From positions 1 through 49,242 of the forward strand of contig JAWKRB010000047.1 of assembly GCA_041389885.1 (NCBI GenBank): 49,242 nucleotides of DNA, written 5' to 3'. Of the stretch, positions 42,154 through 49,242 are shown one piece after another. Every line of letters begins with the position of its first letter. The first letter of the stretch is position 1. The notes beneath the pieces are model-generated. The model saw only the letters and a program-made list of their open reading frames with translations. It ran no database searches and was not told the origin of the DNA. A program made the position numbers and the translations under genes. The stretch comes from JAWKRB01 sp041389885. GTDB taxonomy: Bacteria; Myxococcota_A; Polyangia; Polyangiales; Ga0077539.

Positions 42154-43461
42154 TCAGCCCAGGGCGGGCGGCGGGGTCGAGGGCGCGAGGCACAGCGACG
42201 CCTCGCGCCACGGCAGCTTGACGTGAAAGCACGTCCCCTGGCCGGGTGCGGTCTCGATCTTGATGCGACCCCCGAAGCGCTCGGTGACGAGGGTCCACGT
42301 GATGTGCAGGCCCAGCCCCGTGCCTCCGCGTCCGCGGCGCGTGGTGAAGAAGGGGTCGAAGGCTCGCGCGGCGACGTCCTCGCTCATGCCGCACCCGTGG
42401 TCGCGCACGGTCAGCAGCACGCCGTCGTCGGACGCGACGAGCGAGAGCTCCACCCGCCGCTCGCCCGTCGCCGCCGGCGCCTGCGGGTCGTCGCCGTAGC
42501 CGTGGACGATGGCGTTGACCACGAGGTTCGTCACCACCTGCTGCAGCTCGCTGGCGGCGAACGAGACCCGCTGCGCCGCGAGGGCCTCGGTCACCAACTG
42601 CACGCGGTGCTGGCGGGCCATGGGCGAGAGGCTCACCACCACCTCTTCGAGCCACTCGCTGAGCATCGCCGGTCGCATCTGCACGTGCGCGCGGTCCACC
42701 GCGACCTGCTTGAACGACTGCAGCAGGCGGGCCGCGCGCTCGATGTTGCGCACCGTGAGCGCCGCGCCGTGCCGCATGCGCTCCAGCGCCGCCGCGAGCT
42801 GCGAGCGCGAGAGGCGCTGCGACTGGAACGCGGCGTCGAGCTCCTGCAGCGCCCCGTCGACCACCGTGGCCGCGGTGAGCGCCGCGCCGAGGGGGGAGCT
42901 CACCTCGTGCGCCACGCCGGCCACGAGCCCGCCGAGGGCGGCCATCTTCTGTTGCTGCACGAGCTGCGCCTGCGCCGCGCGGAGCTCGCTGATGGTGTCT
43001 TCGAGCTGCTGCGCGCGCTCCGCGAGGGCCACCTCGAGGGCGCGCCGCGCGGTGATGTCGGCGGCGAATCCCCCGACGCCGACCACGGCGCCCGCGGGGT
43101 CGTGCAGCGGAAAGACCGTCTCCAGAAAGGTGTGCCGACCGCCCTCCAGCGTGAGCTCGAACTCGAGGGAGCCCGCGCGGTCGTGGGCGAGCACCTCTTG
43201 GGTCATGGCGTCGACGGCCGTGGACTCGTCGCCGAAGAGGGCGGCGTCGGTGCGCCCGAGGATCTCCTCCGGCGGTCGCGCGATGAGCGCGGCGTGCTGG
43301 CGGTTGGAGAGCACGAAGCGCTGCGCGCGGTCCTTCGCATAGATCGCCAGCGGGGTCTCGTCGATGAGGGCGCGCAGCAGAGCGTCAGACTCGTCGGGGC
43401 TCAGCGAGCGCGCCGTGGCCGTGCGACCCGCGCGGCGCGGGCGGGGCAGGGAGTTGGGCAT
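42154..43461 (-). CDS. PAS histidine kinase
   Basis: A 435-residue cytosolic kinase. A PAS domain (about 28-140: LLRALIDETPLAIYAKD, then EEILGRTDAALF, then GVGGFAADITARR) is followed by a coiled coil and a dimerisation domain with the phospho-acceptor His in VAGVAHEVSSPLGAALTA. The ATPase domain shows NLVVNAIVHGYGD, DHGCGM, FDPFFTTRRGRGGTGLGL. No receiver or membrane helix is present. Its start lies 1 base after the SDR stop, so it ends the five-gene minus-strand operon that also encodes the BLUF sensor. Confidence 0.92.
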   Translation of the reverse strand: MPNSLPRPRRAGRTATARSLSPDESDALLRALIDETPLAIYAKDRAQRFVLSNRQHAALIARPPEEILGRTDAALFGDESTAVDAMTQEVLAHDRAGSLEFELTLEGGRHTFLETVFPLHDPAGAVVGVGGFAADITARRALEVALAERAQQLEDTISELRAAQAQLVQQQKMAALGGLVAGVAHEVSSPLGAALTAATVVDGALQELDAAFQSQRLSRSQLAAALERMRHGAALTVRNIERAARLLQSFKQVAVDRAHVQMRPAMLSEWLEEVVVSLSPMARQHRVQLVTEALAAQRVSFAASELQQVVTNLVVNAIVHGYGDDPQAPAATGERRVELSLVASDDGVLLTVRDHGCGMSEDVAARAFDPFFTTRRGRGGTGLGLHITWTLVTERFGGRIKIETAPGQGTCFHVKLPWREASLCLAPSTPPPALG

Positions 43462-43462
43462 G

Positions 43463-44356
43463 TCAGCGGGCCGTGGGGAGCAGGTGGGTGAGGCCCACGC
43501 GCGCCAGCAGCTCGCGCTGCACCTCGTCGCACACGGCGTTGATGCGCGCCGCGCCGTCGAAGCCCGAGGGGTCGAGGGTCATCCGATGGGGCGCGTCGGG
43601 GCGCAGCGCGGCGGCGAAGAGGTCGGCCACCCCCCGCGGGTCCGGCGCCTGCCCCTGCGCGACGAGCTCTCGCAGCGAGGCCACGATGGCGTCGGGCAAT
43701 CCGGCCAGCGAGCCGTAGGCCGCCGCGCGCGCGGGGTCGTCGGCCGGCACGAGCTTGTCGAGGATCGCCGTGCTCGGGAAGGTCCCCGGCTGGATCACCA
43801 CCGTGCGCACCCCGAGGGCGTGGAGCTCGTAGCGCCACGCCTCGGCGAGGGCCTCCTGCGCGGCCTTGGAGGCGTCGTACACCCCCAGGAAGGGCATGAC
43901 CTCGCGGGCGTCGGTGCTGGTGACCCACACCACCGTGGCGCCCGCGGCGGCGCGCAGCAGCGGCATGAACGCGCGCATCACCCGCTGCGGGCCGAAGACG
44001 TTGACCTCGAACACGTGCCGCATGGCGTCGGCGCTGAATGCCTCGGTGATGCCCGCGGCGGCCACACCGGCGTTGTGCACCACCGCGTCGACGCCGCCCT
44101 GCGCCGCCACCGACTCCGCGCACGCGGCGACGTCGCGGTCGTCGGTGACATCGAGGGGCACCACCCGCAGGTCGTGGCCGCCCTCGCGGGCGAAGTCTGC
44201 GAGCGCGGCGCGGGCGGGCGCGTTGCGGCCGTCGGGCGCGCGCATGGCGGCGAACACGCGGTGACCCTCGGCGGCCAGCGACCGCGCCGCGAGGTGGCCG
44301 AAGCCGGTGCTGCTGCCAGTGATCAGGACGCGTCGTGGGGTCAAGGAAGGGTGCAT
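43463..44356 (-). CDS. Short-chain dehydrogenase/reductase
   Basis: A classical SDR of 297 residues. The Rossmann motif TGSSTGFGHLAARSL (TGxxxGxG), NAG in VVHNAGVAA, the catalytic Tyr and Lys in YDASKAAQEAL and the usual Ser in VVWVTSTD are all present. An oxidoreductase acting on a hydroxyl or keto group with NAD(P)H is expected; the substrate is unknown. The gene starts at the ATG 44356, or at the GTG 44362, which directly abuts the stop of the REC-BLUF gene. It lies inside an operon of signalling genes, an unusual place for an SDR. Confidence 0.9.
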   Translation of the reverse strand: MHPSLTPRRVLITGSSTGFGHLAARSLAAEGHRVFAAMRAPDGRNAPARAALADFAREGGHDLRVVPLDVTDDRDVAACAESVAAQGGVDAVVHNAGVAAAGITEAFSADAMRHVFEVNVFGPQRVMRAFMPLLRAAAGATVVWVTSTDAREVMPFLGVYDASKAAQEALAEAWRYELHALGVRTVVIQPGTFPSTAILDKLVPADDPARAAAYGSLAGLPDAIVASLRELVAQGQAPDPRGVADLFAAALRPDAPHRMTLDPSGFDGAARINAVCDEVQRELLARVGLTHLLPTAR

Positions 44357-44362
44357 GTTCAC

Positions 44363-45288
44363 TCAGCCTGTGTGGGGGGAGGGGTCATCAAAGAACGAGG
44401 CTACCAGCGCGATGAAGTCGTAGGGGTTCAGTCGAAACGCGCCCAGGTACGCGTCGCGCAGGCGCAGCACCGCCGCGGCGTCGGGCGGGTCGACGCGGTC
44501 GACGCGACGCGCGGTCATCTCCCAGCCCGCGAACGAGCGACGGTCGTGGGGGCACACCAGCAGCGTGCGCAGGTCGTCGTGGCGCGGGTCGCGGGTGATG
44601 CGCGCGCGCAGGTCGTCGACCGCCGCGGCGGGGCCCTCGATGACCTGCACGAAGCGCCCGCGGTCGAAGAGCAGCGCGCCGGTGACGCCCGCGCGGGCGT
44701 TGCGCGCCGCGCTCTGCCGCGCGATGTCGTCGAGGTCGCGCTCCGGCGCGTCGCCCAGGTAGCGGCTGGTGTACGACCACACCGACAGCGCTTCGTCTGC
44801 GGGCGCGGCGCGGCGCGCGGCCTCGAAGGCCCGCACCTGCTCGACGAGGCGGGCGCGCGCCTCCGCGGCGGTGAGCTCGGCCTTCGGCCAGTAGTCGTGC
44901 ACGTCGGCTCGCGCGCGCAGCGGCGCCTCGGGCGCGCGCCCCGGCTGGCCCGTGCGAATGACCACGCGCATCGCCGCCAGCGCCGGACGCGTGTGCATCC
45001 AGTCGAGGAGCGCGAGGCCGGCGTTCTCGCTCTCCATCACCACGTCGAGCACGGCCACGGTGATGTCGGCGCGGCGCGCCAGCACGGCCCGTGCGCCCTC
45101 GGCGGAGCGCGCGGTGAGCACCTCCAGGGGTGCCCGTCGACCTCCAGGTCGGCGAAGGCCAACAGCGACACCATCAGCACGGCGTCGTCGTCGTCGACGA
45201 GGAGCACCGCTCGCGGCGGGCGCCGCGCCGGGGCGGGCGCGTCGTCGTCACGCAGCCAGTGCAGCGCGTCGTCGTCAACCGCGTTCAT
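44363..45288 (-). CDS. REC-BLUF blue-light sensor, frameshifted at a short C run
   Basis: The N-terminal frame from the ATG at 45288 gives the start of a receiver (AVLLVDDDDAVLMVSLLAF). At 45127-45130 a run of four C on the coding strand shifts the frame; adding one C joins it to the remainder (LTARSAEGARAVLARR, acceptor Asp in VAVLDVVME). A BLUF domain follows: LSVWSYTSRYLG with the flavin-contact Tyr, RNARAGVTGALLF with the Asn, RFVQVIEG with the Gln, DPRHDDLRTLLV and FAGWEM with the Trp. All key flavin residues are kept, so blue-light sensing by bound FAD is likely. As it stands the protein is split; internal initiation at GTG 45121 could give the BLUF part with a headless receiver. Confidence 0.8.
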
Positions 45289-45396
45289 TTCAAGGCCCTA
45301 CACTCTGCACGGAAGCTCCACCGTGGCAATGTGGAATTCCCAACAGATCATAAGGGTTTTCCTGATCGTGGGAGGCGCACGATCGCGGCGGCGTGG

Positions 45397-45768
45397 TCAC
45401 GCCGCGGCGAGGGCCTCGTCGAGGCGGGCGACGAGGCGCTGGTGGTCTACGGGCTTCTCGAAGAAGGCGAAGGCTCCGCGGGCGAGGGCGTCGCGGGCCG
45501 CGGCCGTGCTGCCGTGCCCCGTGAGCAGGATCACGGGCGTGGCGTCGCCCCGCGCCCGCAGGCGCTCCAGCACCTCCAGGCCGCTCACGCCAGGCAGTCG
45601 CAGGTCGAGGAGCACGCAGCGGGGCGCCGCGGGGGGCGTGGCCGCGAGGAAGCCCGCCGGGGTCGCGTGCTCGATGACGTCGAACCCGACGCCCTGGAGG
45701 AACCACCCGAGGGCCTCGCGCACGTCGTCGTCGTCCTCGACCAGGATCACCACGCCGCGATCACCCAT
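45397..45768 (-). CDS. Single-domain response regulator (FixJ-type receiver)
   Basis: A 123-residue receiver without an output domain: VILVEDDDDVREAL, acceptor Asp in CVLLDLRLPGVSG, VILLTGHGS and FFEKPV with the conserved Lys. It is closest to FixJ-type receivers. The ATG at 45768 lies 8 bases inside the end of the upstream kinase gene, so the two are translationally coupled and probably a cognate pair. With no DNA-binding domain it must act on a protein partner or serve as a phosphate sink. A 108-base gap separates it from the REC-BLUF gene. Confidence 0.92.
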   Translation of the reverse strand: MGDRGVVILVEDDDDVREALGWFLQGVGFDVIEHATPAGFLAATPPAAPRCVLLDLRLPGVSGLEVLERLRARGDATPVILLTGHGSTAAARDALARGAFAFFEKPVDHQRLVARLDEALAAA

Positions 45769-48406
45769 CCTCGCCCCCTGTGTGCGCGGGGAGGAACACC
45801 TCGAAGCAGGCCCCGCCGTCATCGGGCGTGCGCAGCGTCAGGCGCCCGCGGTGCGCCTCGACGATGCTCCGGGCGATGGAGAGGCCGATGCCCATCCCGC
45901 CCGCCTTGGTGCTCATCATCGGCTCGAAGATCGCGCCTTGCAGGGCGGGCGGCACGCCCGGGCCGTGGTCCCGCACCGCCACCAGCACCCCGCCCTCGAC
46001 CGGCCGGGTGGTGATCTCCACGGGGCGCAGCACGGGGGCCTCGCGGCAGGCGTCGAGCGCGTTGCGCAGCAGGTTCGTCACCACGATCTCGAATTGCACG
46101 GGGTCGCCCTCCACCGGCCGCCCCGCGGCGCCGAGGCCCACCTGGATGGGCGTCGCCGAGGGCGTGGCGATGGCGCGGAGCTGGGCGACCGCACGCCCGC
46201 ACACCTCGTCGATCTCCACGGGCATCCGCTGCACCTCGCCGCGGGCGGTGAAGCCCCGGAGCCGCCGCATGAGCTCCCCCGCGCGGAGCGCCTGAGCGCG
46301 CACGCGCTCCAGCACCCGCACGGTCTCTTCGTGGGAGACGGGCTCGCGCTCGGCCCGCGCGAGCAGGCCGCTGACCCACATGGCGATGGCGCTGAGGGGC
46401 TGGTTGATCTCGTGCGCCACCGCCGAGGCGAGGCCCTCCATGGACCCGATGTGCGCGAGGCGCGCCACGGCCTGCTCGTGCTCGCGGAGCATGCGCGCGG
46501 CGCGGCGCTGCTCGGTCACGTCGACCCCCACCACGAGCTGCGCGGGGCGCCCCTCGAAGGTCATGAGGCGCGCGAGGATCTTCACGGTGCGCTGCACGCC
46601 GTCGCCGCCGCGGGTCTCGACCTCGCGCAGGGTCGCGTCCTCGATGGCGTCGCCGAGGTCGCCCGCGAGGGCCTCCATCGCCGCGCGGTCTTCCCCCGCG
46701 CGCACGCGAAAGAGCTGCGAGGCGCCGCCGTTGGCGAAGCGCACCGCGCGGTCGTCGACGATGACCGCGGCCACGGGCAGGGCCTCGACCATCCCGCGCA
46801 GCGCCGACTCGCTGCGGCGCAGGCGCTCCTCGGCCGATGCGCGCGCGCGCACCTCGTCGCGGAGCTGCGCGTTGGCGGCGGTGAGGGCCTCGGTGCGGGC
46901 CCGCACCGCTCGCTCCAGCGACTCGCGGTGCTGCGACAGGGCGTCAGCCGCGGCGCGCTGCTCGGTGATGTCCTCGACGATGCCCGCGACGCGCACGCAG
47001 ACCCCGCGCTCGTCGCGCACGGGCAGGGTCTGCACCCGCACCCAGCGGCGCGTGCCGTCGGGGCGGTGGATGAGGTACTCCGACACCGTCTCGCGCGCGG
47101 CGATGAACGCCAGCGTGCGCTCGACCTCCTCGCGGTGCCGCGGGTCCACGGCGGGGAGCCACGCGCGCGGGTTCTGGTAGAGCGCCGCGCAGGCGATGCC
47201 CCAGAGCGACTCGAAGGGCGGGCTCACGTAGAGCACCTGGTCATACGCTGCGGTCATGAGAAAGAACGCGTGGCGCACGTTGGAGGCGATGAGCCGAAAT
47301 CGCTCCTCGGACTCGGCCAGCGAGCGCGCCGCGCGGGTCCGCCGCAGCAGGTTGCCGATGTCGTCGGCGAGCACCCGGAGCAGCGCGGCGTCTTCGTCGG
47401 ACCAGCTCCGCGGCGCGGCCACCGCGTCGAGGCCCACGAAGCCCCGCAGGCGCCCGTCGTGCAGGATGGGCACGAGGATCACCGACTGGATCTGCTGCGA
47501 GGCCAGCGACGCGCGGAAGGCCGACGCCCCGGCCGGGAGGTCGTCGAGGCGGGCCGCGGCGACGTTGCGCCCCTCTCCCAACACATCAAAGACCCAGGGG
47601 AAGTCTTCGACCAGCATCTGCTGCAGGAACTCCCGCTGCGGCGCCACGCCCTCGGCGCACCACTCGTGGGTGTTGCTCATGCGGCGCGGGTCGTCGGCGA
47701 GGACGAAGAGGTAGCTGCGGTCGGCCTCGACAAACCCGCCCACGCGGGCCAGGGCCTGGTCGATGACCCCGTCGACCGCCGCGGGCTCGGCGTCGATGAA
47801 GAGCGACGACGCCTCGACGATGAGACGCTCGAAGGCGAGCCGCCGCGCCACGTCGGCCTCGGCCCGCCGGCGCGCCTCGTGGATGCGGAGCATGTAGAAC
47901 AGCCCGCTGGTGGCGCCCAGCAGCGGCGCCAGCGCCGAGACCATCGTCGGGTCGTAGCCCCCCGGGCGGTTCGCGAGGCCCACCATGCCCACGAAGGACT
48001 CGCCGATGCGAACGGGCACGCCGAGAAAGCTCCGCAGCGGGGGATGCCCCCGGGGCACGCCGGAGGCGAAGGGGCTGCGCGCGGCGTCGTTCTCCATCAG
48101 CACCTCGCCGGTGCGCAGCACTCGCCCGAAGAGCGTGTCGAGGTTGCGAAACGCGAGACCCTCTGCGCCGGCGCGGGCGACGAGCGCGCGGGTGGCGTCG
48201 TCCCAGGCGATGTCGCTGACGGCGCGGCTCCGCAGCCAAGGGCGGCCGTCGTCGACGCGCACCTCGCCGATGAAGCCGTACTCGCTCCCGGTCAGCTCGA
48301 CGAAGTGGCGGAGCATCTGCTCGAAGAGGCCGCGCTCGGGCGCCTCGGTGAGCAGCAGCGCGTTCTGCACCGCGCAGACGCGCTCGAGAACGGACATCGG
48401 ATCCAT
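45761..48406 (-). CDS. GAF-GAF-PAS-PAS histidine kinase
   Basis: An 881-residue cytosolic sensor kinase. Domains in order: GAF 1 (about 18-180), GAF 2 (about 195-360), PAS 1 (about 368-490), a coiled coil (about 490-545), PAS 2 (about 550-640), a dimerisation domain with the acceptor His near 655 (SAVAHEINQPLSAIAMWV) and an ATPase domain (NLLRNALDA, DHGPGVP, GGMGIGLSIA). HEINQPLSA is typical of FixL/DctB-like kinases. The start was placed at the ATG 48406 (an alternative lies 3 codons later). An AT-rich patch with TATGAT stands about 70 bases upstream. It heads the minus-strand operon and overlaps the receiver gene by 8 bases. Confidence 0.92.
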   Translation of the reverse strand: MDPMSVLERVCAVQNALLLTEAPERGLFEQMLRHFVELTGSEYGFIGEVRVDDGRPWLRSRAVSDIAWDDATRALVARAGAEGLAFRNLDTLFGRVLRTGEVLMENDAARSPFASGVPRGHPPLRSFLGVPVRIGESFVGMVGLANRPGGYDPTMVSALAPLLGATSGLFYMLRIHEARRRAEADVARRLAFERLIVEASSLFIDAEPAAVDGVIDQALARVGGFVEADRSYLFVLADDPRRMSNTHEWCAEGVAPQREFLQQMLVEDFPWVFDVLGEGRNVAAARLDDLPAGASAFRASLASQQIQSVILVPILHDGRLRGFVGLDAVAAPRSWSDEDAALLRVLADDIGNLLRRTRAARSLAESEERFRLIASNVRHAFFLMTAAYDQVLYVSPPFESLWGIACAALYQNPRAWLPAVDPRHREEVERTLAFIAARETVSEYLIHRPDGTRRWVRVQTLPVRDERGVCVRVAGIVEDITEQRAAADALSQHRESLERAVRARTEALTAANAQLRDEVRARASAEERLRRSESALRGMVEALPVAAVIVDDRAVRFANGGASQLFRVRAGEDRAAMEALAGDLGDAIEDATLREVETRGGDGVQRTVKILARLMTFEGRPAQLVVGVDVTEQRRAARMLREHEQAVARLAHIGSMEGLASAVAHEINQPLSAIAMWVSGLLARAEREPVSHEETVRVLERVRAQALRAGELMRRLRGFTARGEVQRMPVEIDEVCGRAVAQLRAIATPSATPIQVGLGAAGRPVEGDPVQFEIVVTNLLRNALDACREAPVLRPVEITTRPVEGGVLVAVRDHGPGVPPALQGAIFEPMMSTKAGGMGIGLSIARSIVEAHRGRLTLRTPDDGGACFEVFLPAHTGGEDG

Positions 48407-48474
48407 CGGGGGCGGCGCGAGGGGCACGACAGACCCGGTGCTACCCGCGGCGCGCCTGCGGGTGAAGACGGGTG

Positions 48475-48505
48475 TACCCCTATCATAATGCGGGTTTATT
48501 CTGTG
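48475..48505 (-). promoter_or_regulatory. Possible promoter of the kinase operon
   Basis: An unusually AT-rich patch in very GC-rich DNA contains TATGATA on the minus strand, a good -10 candidate, 70-80 bases before the kinase start. No convincing -35 box is present at the right distance. Confidence 0.3.
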
Positions 48506-48619
48506 CGCGCCGCCGCCCTCGCGTCGGGAGAGCGGTCGCGCGGATAGGTGAAGACCCCTAGTCGCGCGGCGTATCGTCCTGATTCGCGCGGCGCACCCGA
48601 GTCGGTAGGTTGCCCCGCG

Positions 48620-49045
48620 ATGAACGCGGCGACCCCGCAATGGACCTCTGGGACGCACGACGACCCCGCCGCGCCCACCGCCCTGGCGCTGCTCGTGGTG
48701 TACGCCGACGGCAGCGTCGACGTGCCCGACGAGTCCGCGCTGCGGTGGCTCCGCGCGTCGCTGCCCGCGCCCTTCACCCTGGCGTCGCTCGAGGGCCTCC
48801 TCGCGCCCGAAGACCTCGAGGCCCTGCGCGCCGACCTCGACGCGGTGAGCCTCGCGCGAGACCACGCCGTGCAGCGCACGGTGCGCGCCCGCGCGGGAGG
48901 GTTGACCCTGCGCGCGCGGGTGGCCACGCTGCGCCGTCGCGGCGCGGTGGCCACGCTGCTATTGTCTGACGAGCGTCGGCGCGGGTCCGGCACCGCGGGC
49001 GCGGGGCCTGCCGCCGGAGAAAGGGCGCTGCGATGGTCACGGTGA
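48620..49045 (+). CDS. Small PAS-like protein of unknown function
   Basis: A 141-residue protein without membrane segments. The middle (ALALLVVYADGSVDVPDESALRWLRASLPAPFTLASLEGLLAPEDLEAL) has the strand-helix pattern of a degenerate PAS domain, and the end (LTLRARVATLRRRGAVATLLLSD) fits the closing strands. The ATG at 48620 was chosen as the last start before the compact domain. The gene overlaps the next by 13 bases, so it is translated together with the FixJ-like regulator and may modulate it. Assignment to PAS is tentative. Confidence 0.6.
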   Translation: MNAATPQWTSGTHDDPAAPTALALLVVYADGSVDVPDESALRWLRASLPAPFTLASLEGLLAPEDLEALRADLDAVSLARDHAVQRTVRARAGGLTLRARVATLRRRGAVATLLLSDERRRGSGTAGAGPAAGERALRWSR

Positions 49046-49242
49046 AGGGCTCGCCTCGCGAGATGGTGTACGTCGTCGACGACGACGCCGACGTGCGCGC
49101 CTCGCTGCGCTACCTCCTGGAGTCGGTGCGGCTCGCGGTCACGGAGTTCTCCTCGGGGGGAGATTTCCTGCGCGCCGCGCGGCCCGAGGTGCCCTCGTGC
49201 CTGCTGGTCGACCTGCGCATGCCCGACCTCGGCGGGCTCGAC
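49033..49242 (+). CDS. FixJ-like response regulator (3' partial)
   Basis: The first 70 residues of a receiver domain: VYVVDDDADVRASLRYLLES, then CLLVDLRMPDLGG with the phospho-acceptor Asp. VDDD..VR.SL..LL and the PSCLLVDLRMP segment are typical of FixJ/NodW-type regulators, which end in a LuxR-type DNA-binding domain; that part lies beyond the right edge. It overlaps the small PAS-like gene and is divergent from the large kinase operon, so it may be the DNA-binding output of that kinase. Confidence 0.88.
   Translation, partial: MVTVKGSPREMVYVVDDDADVRASLRYLLESVRLAVTEFSSGGDFLRAARPEVPSCLLVDLRMPDLGGLD

Noticed and set aside
43364..48547. A plus-strand open frame of 1,727 codons
   Set aside because: It is a composition shadow of the minus-strand kinase operon: Arg/Ala/His-rich low-complexity translation with no domain, while the minus strand shows clear GAF, PAS, kinase, BLUF and SDR motifs.

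Overview
The window is about 70% GC, gene-dense chromosomal DNA. Its content points to a myxobacterium-like organism (Myxococcota, probably the Polyangia side). The signs are Cys-rich MopE-type surface proteins, lipoproteins with Asp/Ala/Pro-rich linkers, large Ser/Thr kinases fused to ATPase or membrane modules, many histidine kinases and an NtrC-type regulator. This is inference from gene content; no rRNA or tRNA gene is present to fix the taxonomy.

Layout. 1-2.3 kb: 3' end of a Cys-rich secreted protein, convergent with a Cys/Met-metabolism PLP enzyme. 2.4-5.2 kb: a translation cluster, rplY-pth-rpsF-rpsR-rplI. 5.2-14.1 kb: mixed genes, including a double radical SAM protein, two membrane proteins of unknown role, a YdeI-like protein preceded by a 92-bp imperfect palindrome, an esterase-like lipoprotein, a DUF2505 protein, gloB and a YkvA-like protein. 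14.2-18.9 kb: a self-contained module that resembles the E. coli zraP/zraSR locus. An EF-hand exported protein and a YHYH lipoprotein are divergent from a Cys/His-rich membrane histidine kinase and an NtrC-type response regulator. Sigma-54-like promoters face both ways around dyad operators. 19.0-19.9 kb: two paralogous small coiled-coil proteins with heptad-length tandem repeats. 20.1-31.0 kb: a decayed beta-helix gene, a LuxR-type regulator, a giant kinase-ATPase-TPR protein, an intact beta-helix lipoprotein and a membrane Ser/Thr kinase. 31.1-32.3 kb: a truncated gene and two transposase remnants. 32.3-49.2 kb: a signalling island. It holds two paralogous REC-PAS-kinase-REC proteins (one with a degenerate EAL tail and a frameshift), a PAS-GAF-PAS kinase, a truncated FIST protein, and a minus-strand operon of a GAF/PAS kinase, a lone receiver, a REC-BLUF blue-light sensor, an SDR enzyme and a PAS kinase. 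A FixJ-like receiver runs off the right edge.

Two signalling genes are split by single-base shifts at short homopolymer runs, and two convergent genes near 36.8 kb both lose their 3' ends at the same place. Either the island is decaying or phase-variable, or the assembly carries indel errors. The most notable finding is the complete sigma-54 two-component module at 14.2-18.9 kb.
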